Below, piece by piece: positions 45,441-57,452 of a stretch of DNA of 64,000 bases (position 1 is its first letter; each line of letters opens with the position of its first letter). Source of the stretch: Colletotrichum lupini (lineage: Eukaryota > Ascomycota > Sordariomycetes > Glomerellales > Glomerellaceae); contig NC_064680.1 in NCBI RefSeq assembly GCF_023278565.1, positions 2,666,001 through 2,730,000 of the forward strand. The letters are read 5' to 3'. A program made the position numbers and the translations under genes. The notes beneath the pieces were generated by a model that worked only from the letters and a program-made list of their open reading frames with translations, was not told the origin of the DNA and searched no databases.

Positions 45441-48400
45441 ATACTAAAGGGCGCTATCCGCAGTACCGAAAAATAAACCTCTTAATTACCCCTTATTTTA
45501 GCAAATTTATAGCCGTAATTATTACTATCGTATTATTATTATCCCTTAATAATAGTAAATCGCTAGCCGCGGCGGCTTTTATTTATATATCTAGGTTCCG
45601 TAGCGGACCCTTAATAGTTAGGTATTAATAATAGAACGCTTATAATACTATTAGCGTATACTTAAAGCTCTTTACGTCGTACTACGTTAGATCCGTATCG
45701 TATTCTTTTTAGTCCGCTTAGTATTATAGCTTTCCCTTATATAAGCATAACTTAACTATTTTAGAAACCTCGTACTCTGGCTTACTATCGTTATTAGTAA
45801 TTAGTAATAGTAGCTCTTAGTTCTACCCAGGTAGTAGGTTATTAATAGCTTTTCTTAGCTTATTTAAGTAGAAAACTAGGTATACCCGGCTACTTATTAA
45901 TAATTCTACGACTTATATACCCCCCTATTTAGTACTAACGATAGGCCATAGGCCGGCCTATAATTACTATAGTTTGTTCGTATCGGTAGACTTTTAGTAC
46001 GAGGTATTAATAAAGACCTAGTCTCTTATTTTTAAGTCGTCTAGGTACTGGTAGTAGTTAATATACTTTTTATATCGTACTTAAGCGACTTTTATATTAC
46101 CCCTAGCGATCTCTTAGGCCTTATATATCCCTTAAGCTATACGCTACGCGTTAGTATAGTTTAGCTTTTTTTTTATAAAGCTAAATTAGCGGGTTTGCTT
46201 AGACTAGTTAAAAAAAAGCCGTAGCTAGTAACCGAATTCTATTTTATATAGCGATAGCCCCGTAGTCTCGCTAAGCTAGGTAATATAAATAAAGTCGACC
46301 GCGGGTAATATATTACTCTAGTTATCTTAGTATTAGTTAATTAATAGTCTTAACTACTATAGGATATACTAGTTTAGTACCTCCGTTTAGCCGTCCGTTT
46401 ATAAGTAATCCGCTATTAATAACTATAGCTTAACCTCGCAAATCTTATAAAGCTCCCCCTAGAAATTAGAAATAAATTAGGGGCCTCGGTCCGACGTAAT
46501 AGTTTTTAATAAGCCGAAGATAAGTAGTACCCGCTTATAAAACATCCGGTTTATATCTTTCGCTATAGTAGTCTTATAATAAGGAATAGATATTACCCTT
46601 TTACTTAGGTAGTCTATTACTACTTATATATTATTAAATCCTTTTTAATTAGTAAGGATAGTTATAAAGTCGGTAGAGATATGCTATTACGGGTAGTTAG
46701 GTACCGGTAGCAGTCTTAGCTCTCTTAGGGGTTTATTACGCGGCTTTTATAACTAATAATAAGTATAATAGTTCTAAACGTACTAATAAGTATCTACCGT
46801 TAGGCCCGGCTAGTAATACCGCTATTTAATTATTTTTATAACTTTATTACGCCCTAGGTAGGCGAGGAGTTTTTATTTATAGACTTTATAAATAACTATA
46901 GTATAGAGGTTCTCTTTTTTAAGTACTACGAGTTTCCTATCTATTACTAATAATCCGTCGTTTTAAATAGACTAGCGCTCGCGTCCTTTAGCCACTAGCG
47001 CTCGTATTAATATAAGAGACGCTATAATAAGGTCCTTATTAAGCTTTAAAATCTTCTTTATTAATAAGTACCCCTATAGCTCGTTTTTTAGTAAAAGTAA
47101 GCTAATTATAAGCTATAGTTAGCTAATGGCGGCGCTTAATAACGCCCATAGCTCCGCTATAATATTAAAAAATAATAATCTTAGTAGTATAAGGACTTAT
47201 ATCTTATTAGCCTTTTTTAGTACTTACTAAGTATAAATATTTTTTATTTTTTATAAGAGGGCGTTAGCTAATACGTTCTCCTTCCCTGGGTAGTAGTAAA
47301 TTTAAAAATTAAAGTCCGCTAGCGTGCCGGCTTAGCGGGCTTATTATAAGTTAAGTAAGCGCTTAGTTATAAAGAATAGTAGTAGCTAATAGTCTATAAT
47401 AACGTCGAACTTATATTTATAGCTTATAAGCTCCGCGCGCTATTCCTCTAGGTATAATATTATTATTAGCATTTTTTTATTATAAATAGTATAATTAAGC
47501 TCTGCGCTACTTATTGTTTTTAAGTAAAAAGCCACTAGGTACTATAACTTATTATCCTTTTATTATTATAGTAGCGCCCTAGCGTATACCGAGTTAGAGG
47601 CGTTTATTTTTAGCCGCGTTAGTAGCTCTAGCTTAAAGTAATAGAGGATAGGTATTAACGTTAGCGCTAGCTTTATAGCCTTAAAGGCCGTCTCGTAGCT
47701 AGTACTAAAGTTAAAGGGAACTCCTTTACTTATTAGCCTCGTAAGGGGCCTAGCTAGGTAGCCGTAATTCTTTATAAACCTCTTATAGAAGTTATAAAAC
47801 CCGAGAAAAGACTAGATACCCTTAAGTAATATAAGTAGTTTCTAACCTCTAATTATAAAGACTTTTTCTTTATCTAGCTATATACTTTTTATTAAAACTA
47901 CGAAGCCTAGGTACTTCGTAAAAGTAACGCTAAATTCGCACTTTTTAATATCCGCTTATAAGCTTACCTTTTATAAGCGGTTTAATACTTTAGTAACGTG
48001 CTCCTAGTACTAGAAGGGGTCGTTAAAAAAGATTAGGATATTATTTATATATACTGTATAAAAGTCGTTTAAGTACTTTATTAATATCTTATTTATATAT
48101 TACTAATACGTAATAGGCCCGTTATAGAGCCTAAAGGGTACTACTTTATATTTATATACCCCGTAGCGGGTTCTAAACGTCGTTAAGTCCTCGGAGGCTA
48201 GGTCGAGTTAGATATAGTAGAAGGCTTACTTAATATCTAGCTTAGTAAATACCTTCGCCCTACTTAGTTACGCGAGGGTTTTATTAATAAGTAGTAATAA
48301 GTAGCGGTCTTTTTTTATAACCTTATTAAGCTTATAAAAGTTAACGTAAAAGCGCAGGCTATTATTATACTTTTTTATAAATAGCGTTAGTAATACGAAA

Positions 48401-51305
48401 GGAGCATTGCCTAGCTTAATAAATCCCTTTTATAAGTACTTTAGTAAATAGGCCCTTATAGCCTCTAGCTCGGGTACTAACTACTTATATAGAGGGTAGT
48501 AAGTTAGCTTCTCCCTACTACTATTTAGGAGCTCGATTTTATAGTTATATAGCTTATAAAGCGCTAGTATATTACTAATAGCCTTACTAAAAACGTCGGT
48601 CTAGGGCCGTAGATACTTTAGTAAGTTCGTCGCTATAAAGTTACGAGTGACCTAGTCGTCGTTATATAAGGGGTTTACCTCCTCCTTCTTATTCTTTATA
48701 ATACGGTTAAGCTTATAAAGTAATATAGAGCCTATCTCGACGTCGTTCTGCCTTAGGTTTTTTTTAAAAGCGGGAGCGCTAATAAAGGTAATATCTATTT
48801 ATATTATTATTAAGTATAGTTTTTATTACCTAGCCCTCTTTACGGGGGCGATACTAGTGCCGTTAAGGGCGCGTTCTATTTTTTTTATATTCTTAGCCTT
48901 ATCTAATTACTATATTTAACGAGCTATTATTTTTAGCGGGCGTAGTAATATCCTAATTAGTATGCCCTTCGCCCGCTATTACTAGAGCTTTTAGTTATAG
49001 CGGGTTATATTTATTTTAAATAGGTCTTATTAATAGTCGGCGTCGATTTAGTATTATACGTTAATAACTTCCGGGGTATATAGGTCCTCGATGTCCCTAA
49101 CGATAGTAAAGGGCGTCTTTTATAGTAGTAGGTCCTTAGGTTATATTAGATATTAGCAGCGAATATTAGGGTTTACCTCGTAGTATTCGAACTACTTCTG
49201 CCCTAAGATTAGGTCGTAGCGGCCCGTATTAAGCTAAAAGAGGGGTACTTTTAAAAGGACCCGTTAATTAATATATAGGTTAGCGGTTTATACTACGTTA
49301 GTATTATTTAATCGCTCTTTATTAAATCTAGTAGTAGGGATTGGGCGTTATAATTTATAGGATAGGGCTGCGTAGAACCGTTATAATAAAGGGGTTATGT
49401 AATTATTTATAAATCCGTACTTATTAGCTCCCGTATTAAATAAGGCTCTTAAGTAAATTCTATATTTATTAAATACTAATATAAGCTCTATTTTAAGGGG
49501 CTGGCCCCCTATAAGATCCTATAAGTTTACTAAATTAATCGCTAATTTTCTATTTTTTTTATACGTATCTCCTAGCTAGGAGTTTACTTTTACTAAGGGT
49601 TTTAGTTTTCTAAACCCGACTCTATTTTAATAAGGCCCTCGGTAGCGTTAATAGCGGCTATAGTAGTCTTCGGCTTCTTAGGGTAGTCCTTAGAGATATA
49701 TTTAGTATTATTATAAACGAAGTAAGCGCTACTATCCTTAAGCTTTTAATATAGGGCTTTAGGGATCGTTTTATAGGTAGAGGTGCGACCTCGGTCCTAT
49801 TTAGTACCTCTAGTACCTCTATTATTTTTACTATTTCTATTACTTCTACTCGAGGTTTAGCGAGTCTAGCTAGAAGCCTTAACCGGACGGTCCTCTATAA
49901 AAAGGGGCTATATTACGTTAGCTAGCTAGGTAATGTACTTAGTATACTTTTAAAAAGTAGCCGTGTTATTTAAGTACTTCGATATAGCTTAGTTATAAAG
50001 ATATATAAGTAGCTTATTATAAAAACGGCGCTTTTACTAAGACTTTAAAAGCTTATTAATACGCGCGAGCTTAGCGAACGTAGAGCGCTTTTAATAGACG
50101 TTTTTAAGTATAATTACGAGTACGTCTAGCTTATAACTAGCATCGTTTATAGTAGTCGGGCTAATATAAGCCGACTTAAGCTCGTAAAATAGCTACTTAG
50201 CTATAGTAATCTTATTAGAAGTTAGTATTAAGTATATAAACTCCGTAGTACTACTTCTAATCTTATTAATAATATACTCTAAATAGTACTTATTTATACT
50301 ATAGTTAGCATTTTCTAAGCGCTTTATAATATACTAGAGCTAGTAATCGAACTTAAGGCTAGTATTATTGCTTATAAAAATAGGTACGTTAAGTATCTTT
50401 TAGGAGCCGTAAGTAACGGGATAGGACGAGGCTAGAGTAGTCTCGCGGCTATTCTATATTTTTAAGCGTACTAGCCGTTACTTTAGCGCACTAAGGGTAG
50501 TAATATCTTAAATAGAACTAGCCTAGGAGCTATTTTCTAATTACTTTAGTTTTTTAGCTATAGCCGTATTATTAATATAGGCTCGGGTAAGGGCTTCTTT
50601 TATAATATAGAGCTCTATAGTAGTAATATACGTAAGGTCGAGGTTTTTATAAGTTATTACGTATAAGCGCTCTATATTATTACTTAGCTAGCTAATAATA
50701 AAAGCCAGGACCTGCTCTAATTAATACTAAGTAATACGCATTTTTAGTTACTATTCGATCTACTTAAGTAAGGTCTTTCCGTCGTTTTTAAAGTATAGCT
50801 TTTAGATAAGGTCGAGGTCGATATACTACTTAGTATTCTTTTTAAAGAGGATATTATTATAAATATAAATAGGCGAGGTAAGCTAGTTAGCTACGTCGCT
50901 AAGGTACGCTAAGTAATCGGCCTAGGTAATAAAGAGTAAAAAGCGCTTTATTAACTAGTTAAATAGCGCGACCTTAGGGTTAATAACTAGGAGCTTAGTA
51001 CCTTTATTAGGGCCTATAACGCTCTATTAGGACTTATAGAGGCGGCGACTTTATTAAAAGCCGTCGGTACGAAGGGAGACCTAGCCTCCTTAGCTATATC
51101 CTTTAACTATTACGTTTAGTAAAAGGGGTATATATTTAGGGGGTATTAATTATACTACTTACGCGCAATTAATTCGGTTAGCTATCGCTTAGCTCTCTTA
51201 TACGCTTTCTTAGTAAGGGTAGCTAGTTAGTATAATAAATAGTTAATTAATTAAGATATTATCGTTCCGTTTCTAAAGAATAGTTAATTAAGTAACGTTA
51301 AGTAG
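45427..51305 (-). pseudogene. RIP-destroyed gag-pol of the gypsy-like element
   Basis: On the minus strand the protease relic reads ALFNTGANKYGFI (about 49445-49405; original D of D-T-G changed to N). The reverse transcriptase relic reads NAPFVLLTLFIKK, then NSLRFYVNFYKLN (about 48415-48320), and FYTVYINNILIF (about 48060-48030), where the catalytic YIDD has become YINN. RNase H and integrase should follow toward 45.5 kb and gag lies toward 51.3 kb. Many codons of the CAA/CAG/TGG type are now stops. Nothing here can encode an active enzyme. Confidence 0.8.
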
Positions 51306-51529
51306 TATTACGAAAGGGAACTTAAAGTAGGTCGGAACGCTACTATATTAACCTAATTAACTAAAGACTTAACGTAAAGAGGGAAAAAATAGAATAGTAG
51401 GCAGAAGCTAGCGAGCTAGCCCTTTAGGCCTAGCGGTCTAGCTCGTTACGTAACTACTAAGAGCTCAGCCTCGCAGCCTGAGGCTGAGCCACGGGGCCCA
51501 CAGGGGCCCTGATGCCCACTGCCGTGACA
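51306..51529 (-). repeat. 5' LTR of the gypsy-like element
   Basis: 224 bp. Its right-hand (outer) ~100 bases, ending in CCCACTGCCGTGACA, are nearly unmutated, in contrast to its inner half. Confidence 0.9.
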
Positions 51530-54500
51530 CTAGAACGTTACTTATATTAAGGAATTCTATATTAATATAGTTTTAAAAACTTTACTAAATAGAAGCATAT
51601 TTTAATATTACGGTCTAGATTATATTTTATAATAAGGAACGCTTTATAAAAGTATTATTAAAAAGTAGCTTATTTAAAAAAATAATTTAGTCTTTTTTAA
51701 ATATAAGCTCCTCTAATCCTATCCTTTTTTTATAAACCTTAAGTATATTTTATAAAGCCTAGCTAGTATTATATTACTAATTAGCTATAGAAAATTCCGT
51801 TACTTATATTAATATACTTATAAAAGGTTTAATAGCGCGCTCTTTTAGTACTTTAAAATAGGTTATCTTAGACTTAATACTCTTTATTAATTATTATATA
51901 AGACTCGAGGTATACGTATTAAACTTCTATTATAAGTTAAGTATAAAGTATATATATTATTCGAAGCTAAAATAGTAGTTTTAAAAAGACTATTTTTAAA
52001 AAGAGCCTTATAGTTATAGTACTATATATACTAAGATCTTTTCTATTTCGAACTATTTCTGAATAAACGATAATATATATTTATAATTTCTAATAAATAT
52101 AATAAGTAGCTTAGGGGGTTCTTTTTAAGGACTAAAATAAAAAAAGAAGTGCTTTTTATATTATAGAGCCTCGAAGTAGCGATTTATTATTAAAAAGGGA
52201 CTTTAATTTATTTTTTTAAAAATAATAATAAGACCGCTCTCTTAATTATAAACGTTAAATACGTATATAAAACGTAGTATAGCGAGCTAGGAATTAAAAT
52301 AGAACTTTTATTTTTATATATAAAAGAACCCGTAGGTAATACTAAAAAAGTAAGTTAACTTATAATTATTAAAGCTTATAAAATACGCCTTTTTACGAAC
52401 CTCTTTATAAATTTATAGGACAAAATAGTATTAGTAGTAATTTTTATTTATAATATTACTTTACGGGAGGCTAATAAAAGAGATTTACTTATTATAATAA
52501 AAATTAACTAGTAAAAGTAGTATTAATATTAATAATAAACGGGTTACTAAGTATAGGATTCTAAACTAGTTACTCCGTATTTTAGTAGCTTTTATATATA
52601 TAGTTATTAAGTATACCCTTTTTATAAGGATTATAAGAGGGGTATATATTAAAAAGAGTTTAAAATACTTCCTTACGGGTATATAAAATACTTAGTTAGA
52701 TATATATTAAAAATATATAACTTATATAAGGTCTAAGTACTTATATTTAAATAAGTATTTATTACGAGAAATATTAAGTTTAATAAAGAAGTTTTTTATA
52801 ATTTTATATATAAGGAGGAAGCTATTATAAATAAGTAAATAAATTTAATAATTTAAAAAATATAAGAACTCTTTAATATTAATAATAAGTTAGTTTAAGT
52901 ACTTAGAGAAATAAATCTAAACTTCGGAAATACTAATATTTAAAATAATTTTATAGTTAAGGATAATATTATTATTAGATTTTTAATTATTTAAGACGCT
53001 AAATAACCGATAAATACACTCTAGGGTATAATAAATAAAGTTAAAGAGGCTAATATAGTTTTATTATTATTATTAATTTTTAAAATAACCCCCTTATACG
53101 AGCTCGGGAGTAGGGGTAAAAAAGGGGATATAATAACTAAGTTATAAATAGCTCTACGCAGTTTATAATCCTTTTTATAAATACTTATATATATTATAAA
53201 AGTTCTCGAGCTTTTAATTCTTAATAGCTCTTAATAAAACGCTAAAGTATATAATAAACGAGGTACTAATTATAAAAAAGTAATTTTTAATATTAAAGTT
53301 AACGTTAATAAAAAACCTTTATAATAAACCTTTATTATTATATAAGAATAGAGCTTATAAAAACTACCTTATTAAGTACTAAGTAAAGCTTTATTAAGTC
53401 CTAAATATTTAAACCGGGCCTATAAACTTTAATAACGCTTTAATAATAATATTTTTATAACGCTCTTATATTTAAATATAAAAAATAGCGATTATTATAA
53501 CCGTTTTTAGAACTACTTTTTTTCTACTTTTATACTTAATTAATAAAAAGCTATAAAAAAAGTAATATAAAATATATAATACTTTATTGAATAGTAAAAA
53601 GAATAGTTTATAAGACCTACTTAGAGCGCTCCGGGGGAGTTTAAAAACCATAACTTATTAAAATTAATTTTTAGAGCTTATTAAAGAAGTTTAGTAATAT
53701 TAAATATTTCTTATTATAACTATAGAAACTACTTAGGGATATTATAAATAAAGAAATAAAAAAGCTAAGGGATATTAGTATATAAAAAGAGATCGACCGT
53801 AATTTTAAATAAGGGATCCTATTTTTATTAAAGTAGGTATATATTTATAAATATAACGTTAATAATAAAGTTAGCGAGGTAAAGGTATATATATATATAA
53901 GAGGGGATATATAACTACTTAACCCCTTATAAAATACGTACGCTTTAACGCTTATTATAAAAGCCTTTAGGCTTATAATAATAATAATTACCTAATTCAA
54001 CTTTAAAATAAACTAATATAATATTATTAATATATTCTTTAACGCACTTTTTAAGAGCGATAAGTTAGTAATTAATAAACTTTTAAAGGGATATAAAGTT
54101 ATTAATAAAGTAAATAAGCTCTAATACGCTCTATATAACCTCTAAAACTTACTAATTCTTTAGTTCTAAACTTTTATTTTTATACTTCGTAATATAAATA
54201 TAATATATAGTTATGAGGAGATCTATATTTACTAAACTATAAATAAAAAGGTAATATTAGTATTTTATATTAACGACTTTATTATTTTATATTATTAAAA
54301 CGATTAAAAAGCGGCTTAGGGGATTATTAATAATATAAAAGAATATATTAACTTTAAGGAGAATAGACCGATTAATTACTTTTTTAGAGTACGGATTTTA
54401 TAAAACTATACTATTTATAAAGTTTACCTTATTTACGACGTATATATTAAGTAAGTTACTAAGCGCTTCGACTTTATAAATTTATTATATTTAGCTACCC

Positions 54501-57053
54501 CTCTTTTTTAAAAAGAGTTTAAATTAAATAAGGGGTAAGTAATAAAAGAGAAAATAAAGAGCTATTAAAAAAAGGTTAGGAGTATATTTTATATAGCTAT
54601 TATAATTAAACTAGACGCCGCTTTTATTTATTTATAATTATTACGGTTCTTAACTAACTTAAGTATAACTTATATTAAAATAATTAATTATTATATTTAA
54701 TATCTCTATATAATAAGATATTTTGCGTTTTATTATAATAATATACTAAGTACGTAATTATTATTTTGAATTAAAAATACTAACTTTATAAATAATAAAG
54801 TAATATAATAATTATTTTAGGGATATATAATATTCTTTTTTAATAACTTAATTTAATAAAAATTAGTACGCTAAGCGACGGTTACGACGTTAATTACTAA
54901 AACTAAGCTTCTTTATTTTAAAAAAACTATAAAAAAGACTATAGTTTTAAAACGCTTTTTTAAAAATATTACCCTTAACTTAAGAGAAATATAGTTAGTT
55001 AATTACGATAATTAATAAACGATTTAACTCGTTATAAGAAAAAAAAAGAATAATTACTTAACTTTATTATATTAATATATAAAATATATAACTAAGATAA
55101 GAATACGCTAGAGGTAGTTTCGAGGTTACTTATATATTAATAAAAAATATATTAATCAATAAACTTATTAAAAACCTTTTATAAGTTAAGTTCGAATATT
55201 TCCGTATACTTCTTAACTTTTATAATACGTAAAAAGTTATTATAAATAGTTAAAATAATTAAAAATAATTAATTTAGGCCACGGTTAGAAAAACTTAATA
55301 CTTAAAAATAAATAATAAATAGAACTTAGAGTGCGGCCCGAAGGCTTAAAATAAATAAAATAAAAACCTTTTATAGCCTAAAGGCCTAAACTTTTAAAAT
55401 AACCTTACTTTATAGGGTATATATATATAAAAATAAGACCTAGGCTTATACTTATTATTTAAACTCTTAGTTTATAAAGTACGTAATTATTAAGAGTATA
55501 GCGTTATTAAAAAGGAGGGTTAATATATATATTAAAAAACGTATTTTACGTACTTTAAAGTTTATAAAGCTAAGAATAGTAGGGGTAGCAGGGGGCGCGG
55601 GAGCTAAAATAATTATTAAATTAACGATTTAAAATATAAAAATAAGTAATATAATAAGAAGTTAATTATAAATAACTATAATAAATATAAGAGAGGACCG
55701 GGGGCGTATATTAAAAAAGTTCTCTATATAAAAACTAATATAGTTTTTATATAGTTTTTAATTATTATATATTTAATAAATAATACTACGGAGCTTAGTA
55801 ATATTTTATTAAAATTATAATTAGAAGTACGCTTTTTAATAATAAAAAAGGATAATATATTTATAAAAAAGGGAGCGCTATTTATAATAGCCTTAATAAG
55901 GGCCTAGGTTATTAACTATAAAACGACTAATATATTAATATACCCTTCGGCCGAACGGCTATTAAAATAGCGCGTATACTAACTACTACTTCTTATAAAA
56001 TAATAACTATTATTCTTAAAGTCGGTATACTAAAGGGCTATTTTAAAATAAAATAAGTACTAGATCTCCCGTTCTTTAAGAGCCTCTCCTTTAAGCTTTT
56101 TAAGGACTAAGTATACGTTAAATAGGCCTAGAATAGTAAAAAAAACTATACTTATTACGGGGGGTACTTTAGTTTCTTAATATTCTTTTTTACTTTTTAT
56201 TACTTTTTTAAAAAAAGCTAGTTTTACGTTTTTTAAACTTTAAAATAATATTAAATATAAACTTTTAAAATAATAAGTATACGATATACCCTTTTTAAAG
56301 GGCTTATTATTTAAATTAGTCTTATTTTTATTTTTAAACTCCGAGGGGGGGATAAGTAAAAGCCTATTAGAGCTCTTATTATTATTATTTATTTTATTAT
56401 TACCCTTATTATAGTTATTAAAAAGAGCTTTGAACTTAATAAAATCCTTAGTATTTTAATTAATAGCTTTAATATCTTTTTAATTAAAGAAAGAGAGCTT
56501 AGTAACCGGGCTTTAATAAGTAAATAAGAGGTTACGGGGGGGTAACGACCTAGAGGGGCTCGTTAATATTATTACCTATTTAAACTCTTAATAAATTATA
56601 TAATATATATATAAAAAGTATTATAAAAATTGCGTAAAACTTAGTATTATTTCTAAATATATTAAATATCTATATTTAAAATAAAATTAATAAATAATTT
56701 AATAGCGTAGGCGCGCGCGCGTAATAAATAGGAGTATTTATAATAATTACGAGAAATTAAAAAGAAAAAGAAAAATAATAGCTAGGTAATACTACGAAAA
56801 TTTAAATATATATAAAATAACTAAGTAGCCTCGCCCTTAGTAATTTATATACTAAAAGTAATAAAATACGCGCTATTCTAAATTAAGATTCTATTTACTT
56901 TAAATAAAAGAATATATTTATAATAAACGCGGTTTAAAAGATACGTATTCCTTATGCTTATTGTTTATTTATTTATATTTAATTAAATTAGGCCTTTATA
57001 AGGGTATTTAGAGATTTTATTTTAAGTATAATAGCTCCCTAATAGTAGTAATT
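51530..57053 (+). pseudogene. RIP-destroyed pol (and other) sequence of the copia-like element
   Basis: Plus-strand relics near 54.12-54.17 kb (ALYNL...LLIL..F), 54.25-54.29 kb (VFYIND for the catalytic YVDD) and 54.59-54.68 kb (YIAII-KLDAAF followed by a LLRFLTN-like stretch) match copia reverse transcriptase and its C-terminal RNase H lead-in. Stops appear at former Gln and Trp codons. The part beyond 55 kb is not assigned; a copia element normally ends soon after RNase H, so 55-57 kb may be an extra ORF or another nested repeat. Confidence 0.65.
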
Positions 57054-57061
57054 AGGGGGTA
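57054..57061 (+). other. Polypurine tract of the copia-like element
   Basis: AGGGGGTA immediately before the 3' LTR start (TATTACG, a RIP form of TGTCACG), giving the element's plus orientation. Confidence 0.7.
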
Positions 57062-57238
57062 TATTACGTAATAAGGATAGTAATCGTACCTTATAAAGTA
57101 CCCGTTACGTATTAAATTATATATTTATTTTAAATATCGTATATATAGACCTTTTCCTTTTATCTATTTCTATTTTAATAATTAAGCCACTTTTACTATA
57201 CTCCGTATGCCTATTGCTGCGTGCCATAACTCGTGACA
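57062..57238 (+). repeat. 3' LTR of the copia-like element
   Basis: 177 bp; starts TATTACGTAATAAGG and ends CATAACTCGTGACA. Differences from the 5' LTR are transitions. The outer (right) end keeps G/C where the 5' LTR has A/T, the mirror image of the left end. Confidence 0.92.
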
Positions 57239-57243
57239 CTTGA
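57239..57243. repeat. Target-site duplication CTTGA, right copy
   Basis: Directly follows CGTGACA; identical to 42776-42780. Confidence 0.93.
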
Positions 57244-57452
57244 TATCGGCTTCGACGGCGGCAATAAGGAAGCTGTCCAGGTGCCCTCCTATGGGTTGGG
57301 CATTAGCCTAGAGAAGCGATACGGTTTATTGCATAGAGAAACTCACCATGTATACCGAACGCAGTTGTCGCGCCCAGATGAGCTAGGGACTGAGCGAGAA
57401 GGTCTCCGCCGAGAAGTTCTCGATTCTTGGGTTGTCTCACTTGGAAAGCCAT

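Larger units (their letters stand above)
45203..51529 (-). mobile_element. Gypsy (Ty3)-like LTR retrotransposon nested in the copia-like element
   Basis: 6,327 bp between 224-bp direct LTRs (45203-45426 and 51306-51529). Orientation is minus: a purine tract (AGAGGGGGGGGTAA on the minus strand, 45427-45440) precedes the 3' LTR at 45203-45426. The flanking five bases (TTATA left, CTAGA right) do not match cleanly, so the target duplication is eroded or the ends were rearranged. Internal domain relics run in gypsy order on the minus strand (protease about 49.4 kb, reverse transcriptase about 48.4-48.0 kb). Confidence 0.88.
42781..57238 (+). mobile_element. Copia-like LTR retrotransposon carrying nested elements, inserted in the TPP-enzyme gene
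   Basis: Bounded by 177-bp direct LTRs (42781-42957 and 57062-57238) with TGTCACG/CGTGACA ends and a 5-bp target duplication. A purine tract (AGGGGGTA, 57054-57061) sits just before the 3' LTR, giving plus orientation. Relic reverse transcriptase lies near 54.1-54.4 kb. After allowing C-to-T and G-to-A changes it reads as a copia ALYGL...LWFQ motif and VFYxND for the YVDD box. An RNase-H-side motif YIAIITRLDAAF-like follows at about 54.59-54.64 kb. Integrase should lie upstream, but I could not pin it. Net of the nested gypsy element and extra LTR about 7.9 kb remains, long for copia, so more material is probably nested. Heavy RIP has destroyed every frame. Confidence 0.88.
40831..57452 (-). 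pseudogene. Thiamine-diphosphate-dependent enzyme (acetolactate synthase/benzaldehyde lyase-like), split by an LTR retrotransposon
   Basis: Exons on the minus strand: 57452-57347, then 57288-57239 continuing after the insertion at 42775-41954, then 41880-41523, 41471-41053 and 40992-40831. Introns are 58, 73, 51 and 60 bp, all GT-AG. Dropping the 14,458-bp element and one CTTGA copy gives 1,917 coding bases, 638 codons with no stop. TPP-enzyme hallmarks are all present: the N-terminal PYR-domain FGIHGGHLDSFL and the catalytic Glu in IKLIDVRHE (E59); a middle domain with RPVILVSTGAARAADDV; and the PP-domain GDG (461-463) followed 24 residues later by NN (488-489), which binds Mg and diphosphate. 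The reaction is decarboxylation and/or carboligation of 2-oxo acids; the substrate is unknown. The coding sequence itself carries no stops or RIP scars, so loss is due to the insertion alone. Confidence 0.93.

Noticed and set aside
45198..51534. TTATA/CTAGA as a target duplication of the gypsy-like element
   Set aside because: They differ at two positions, one of them a G/T transversion that RIP cannot explain, so I do not claim it.
42958..57053. AT-rich centromere or telomere-proximal satellite
   Set aside because: The region resolves into LTR elements with RIP decay; no short satellite array or telomere repeat is present.
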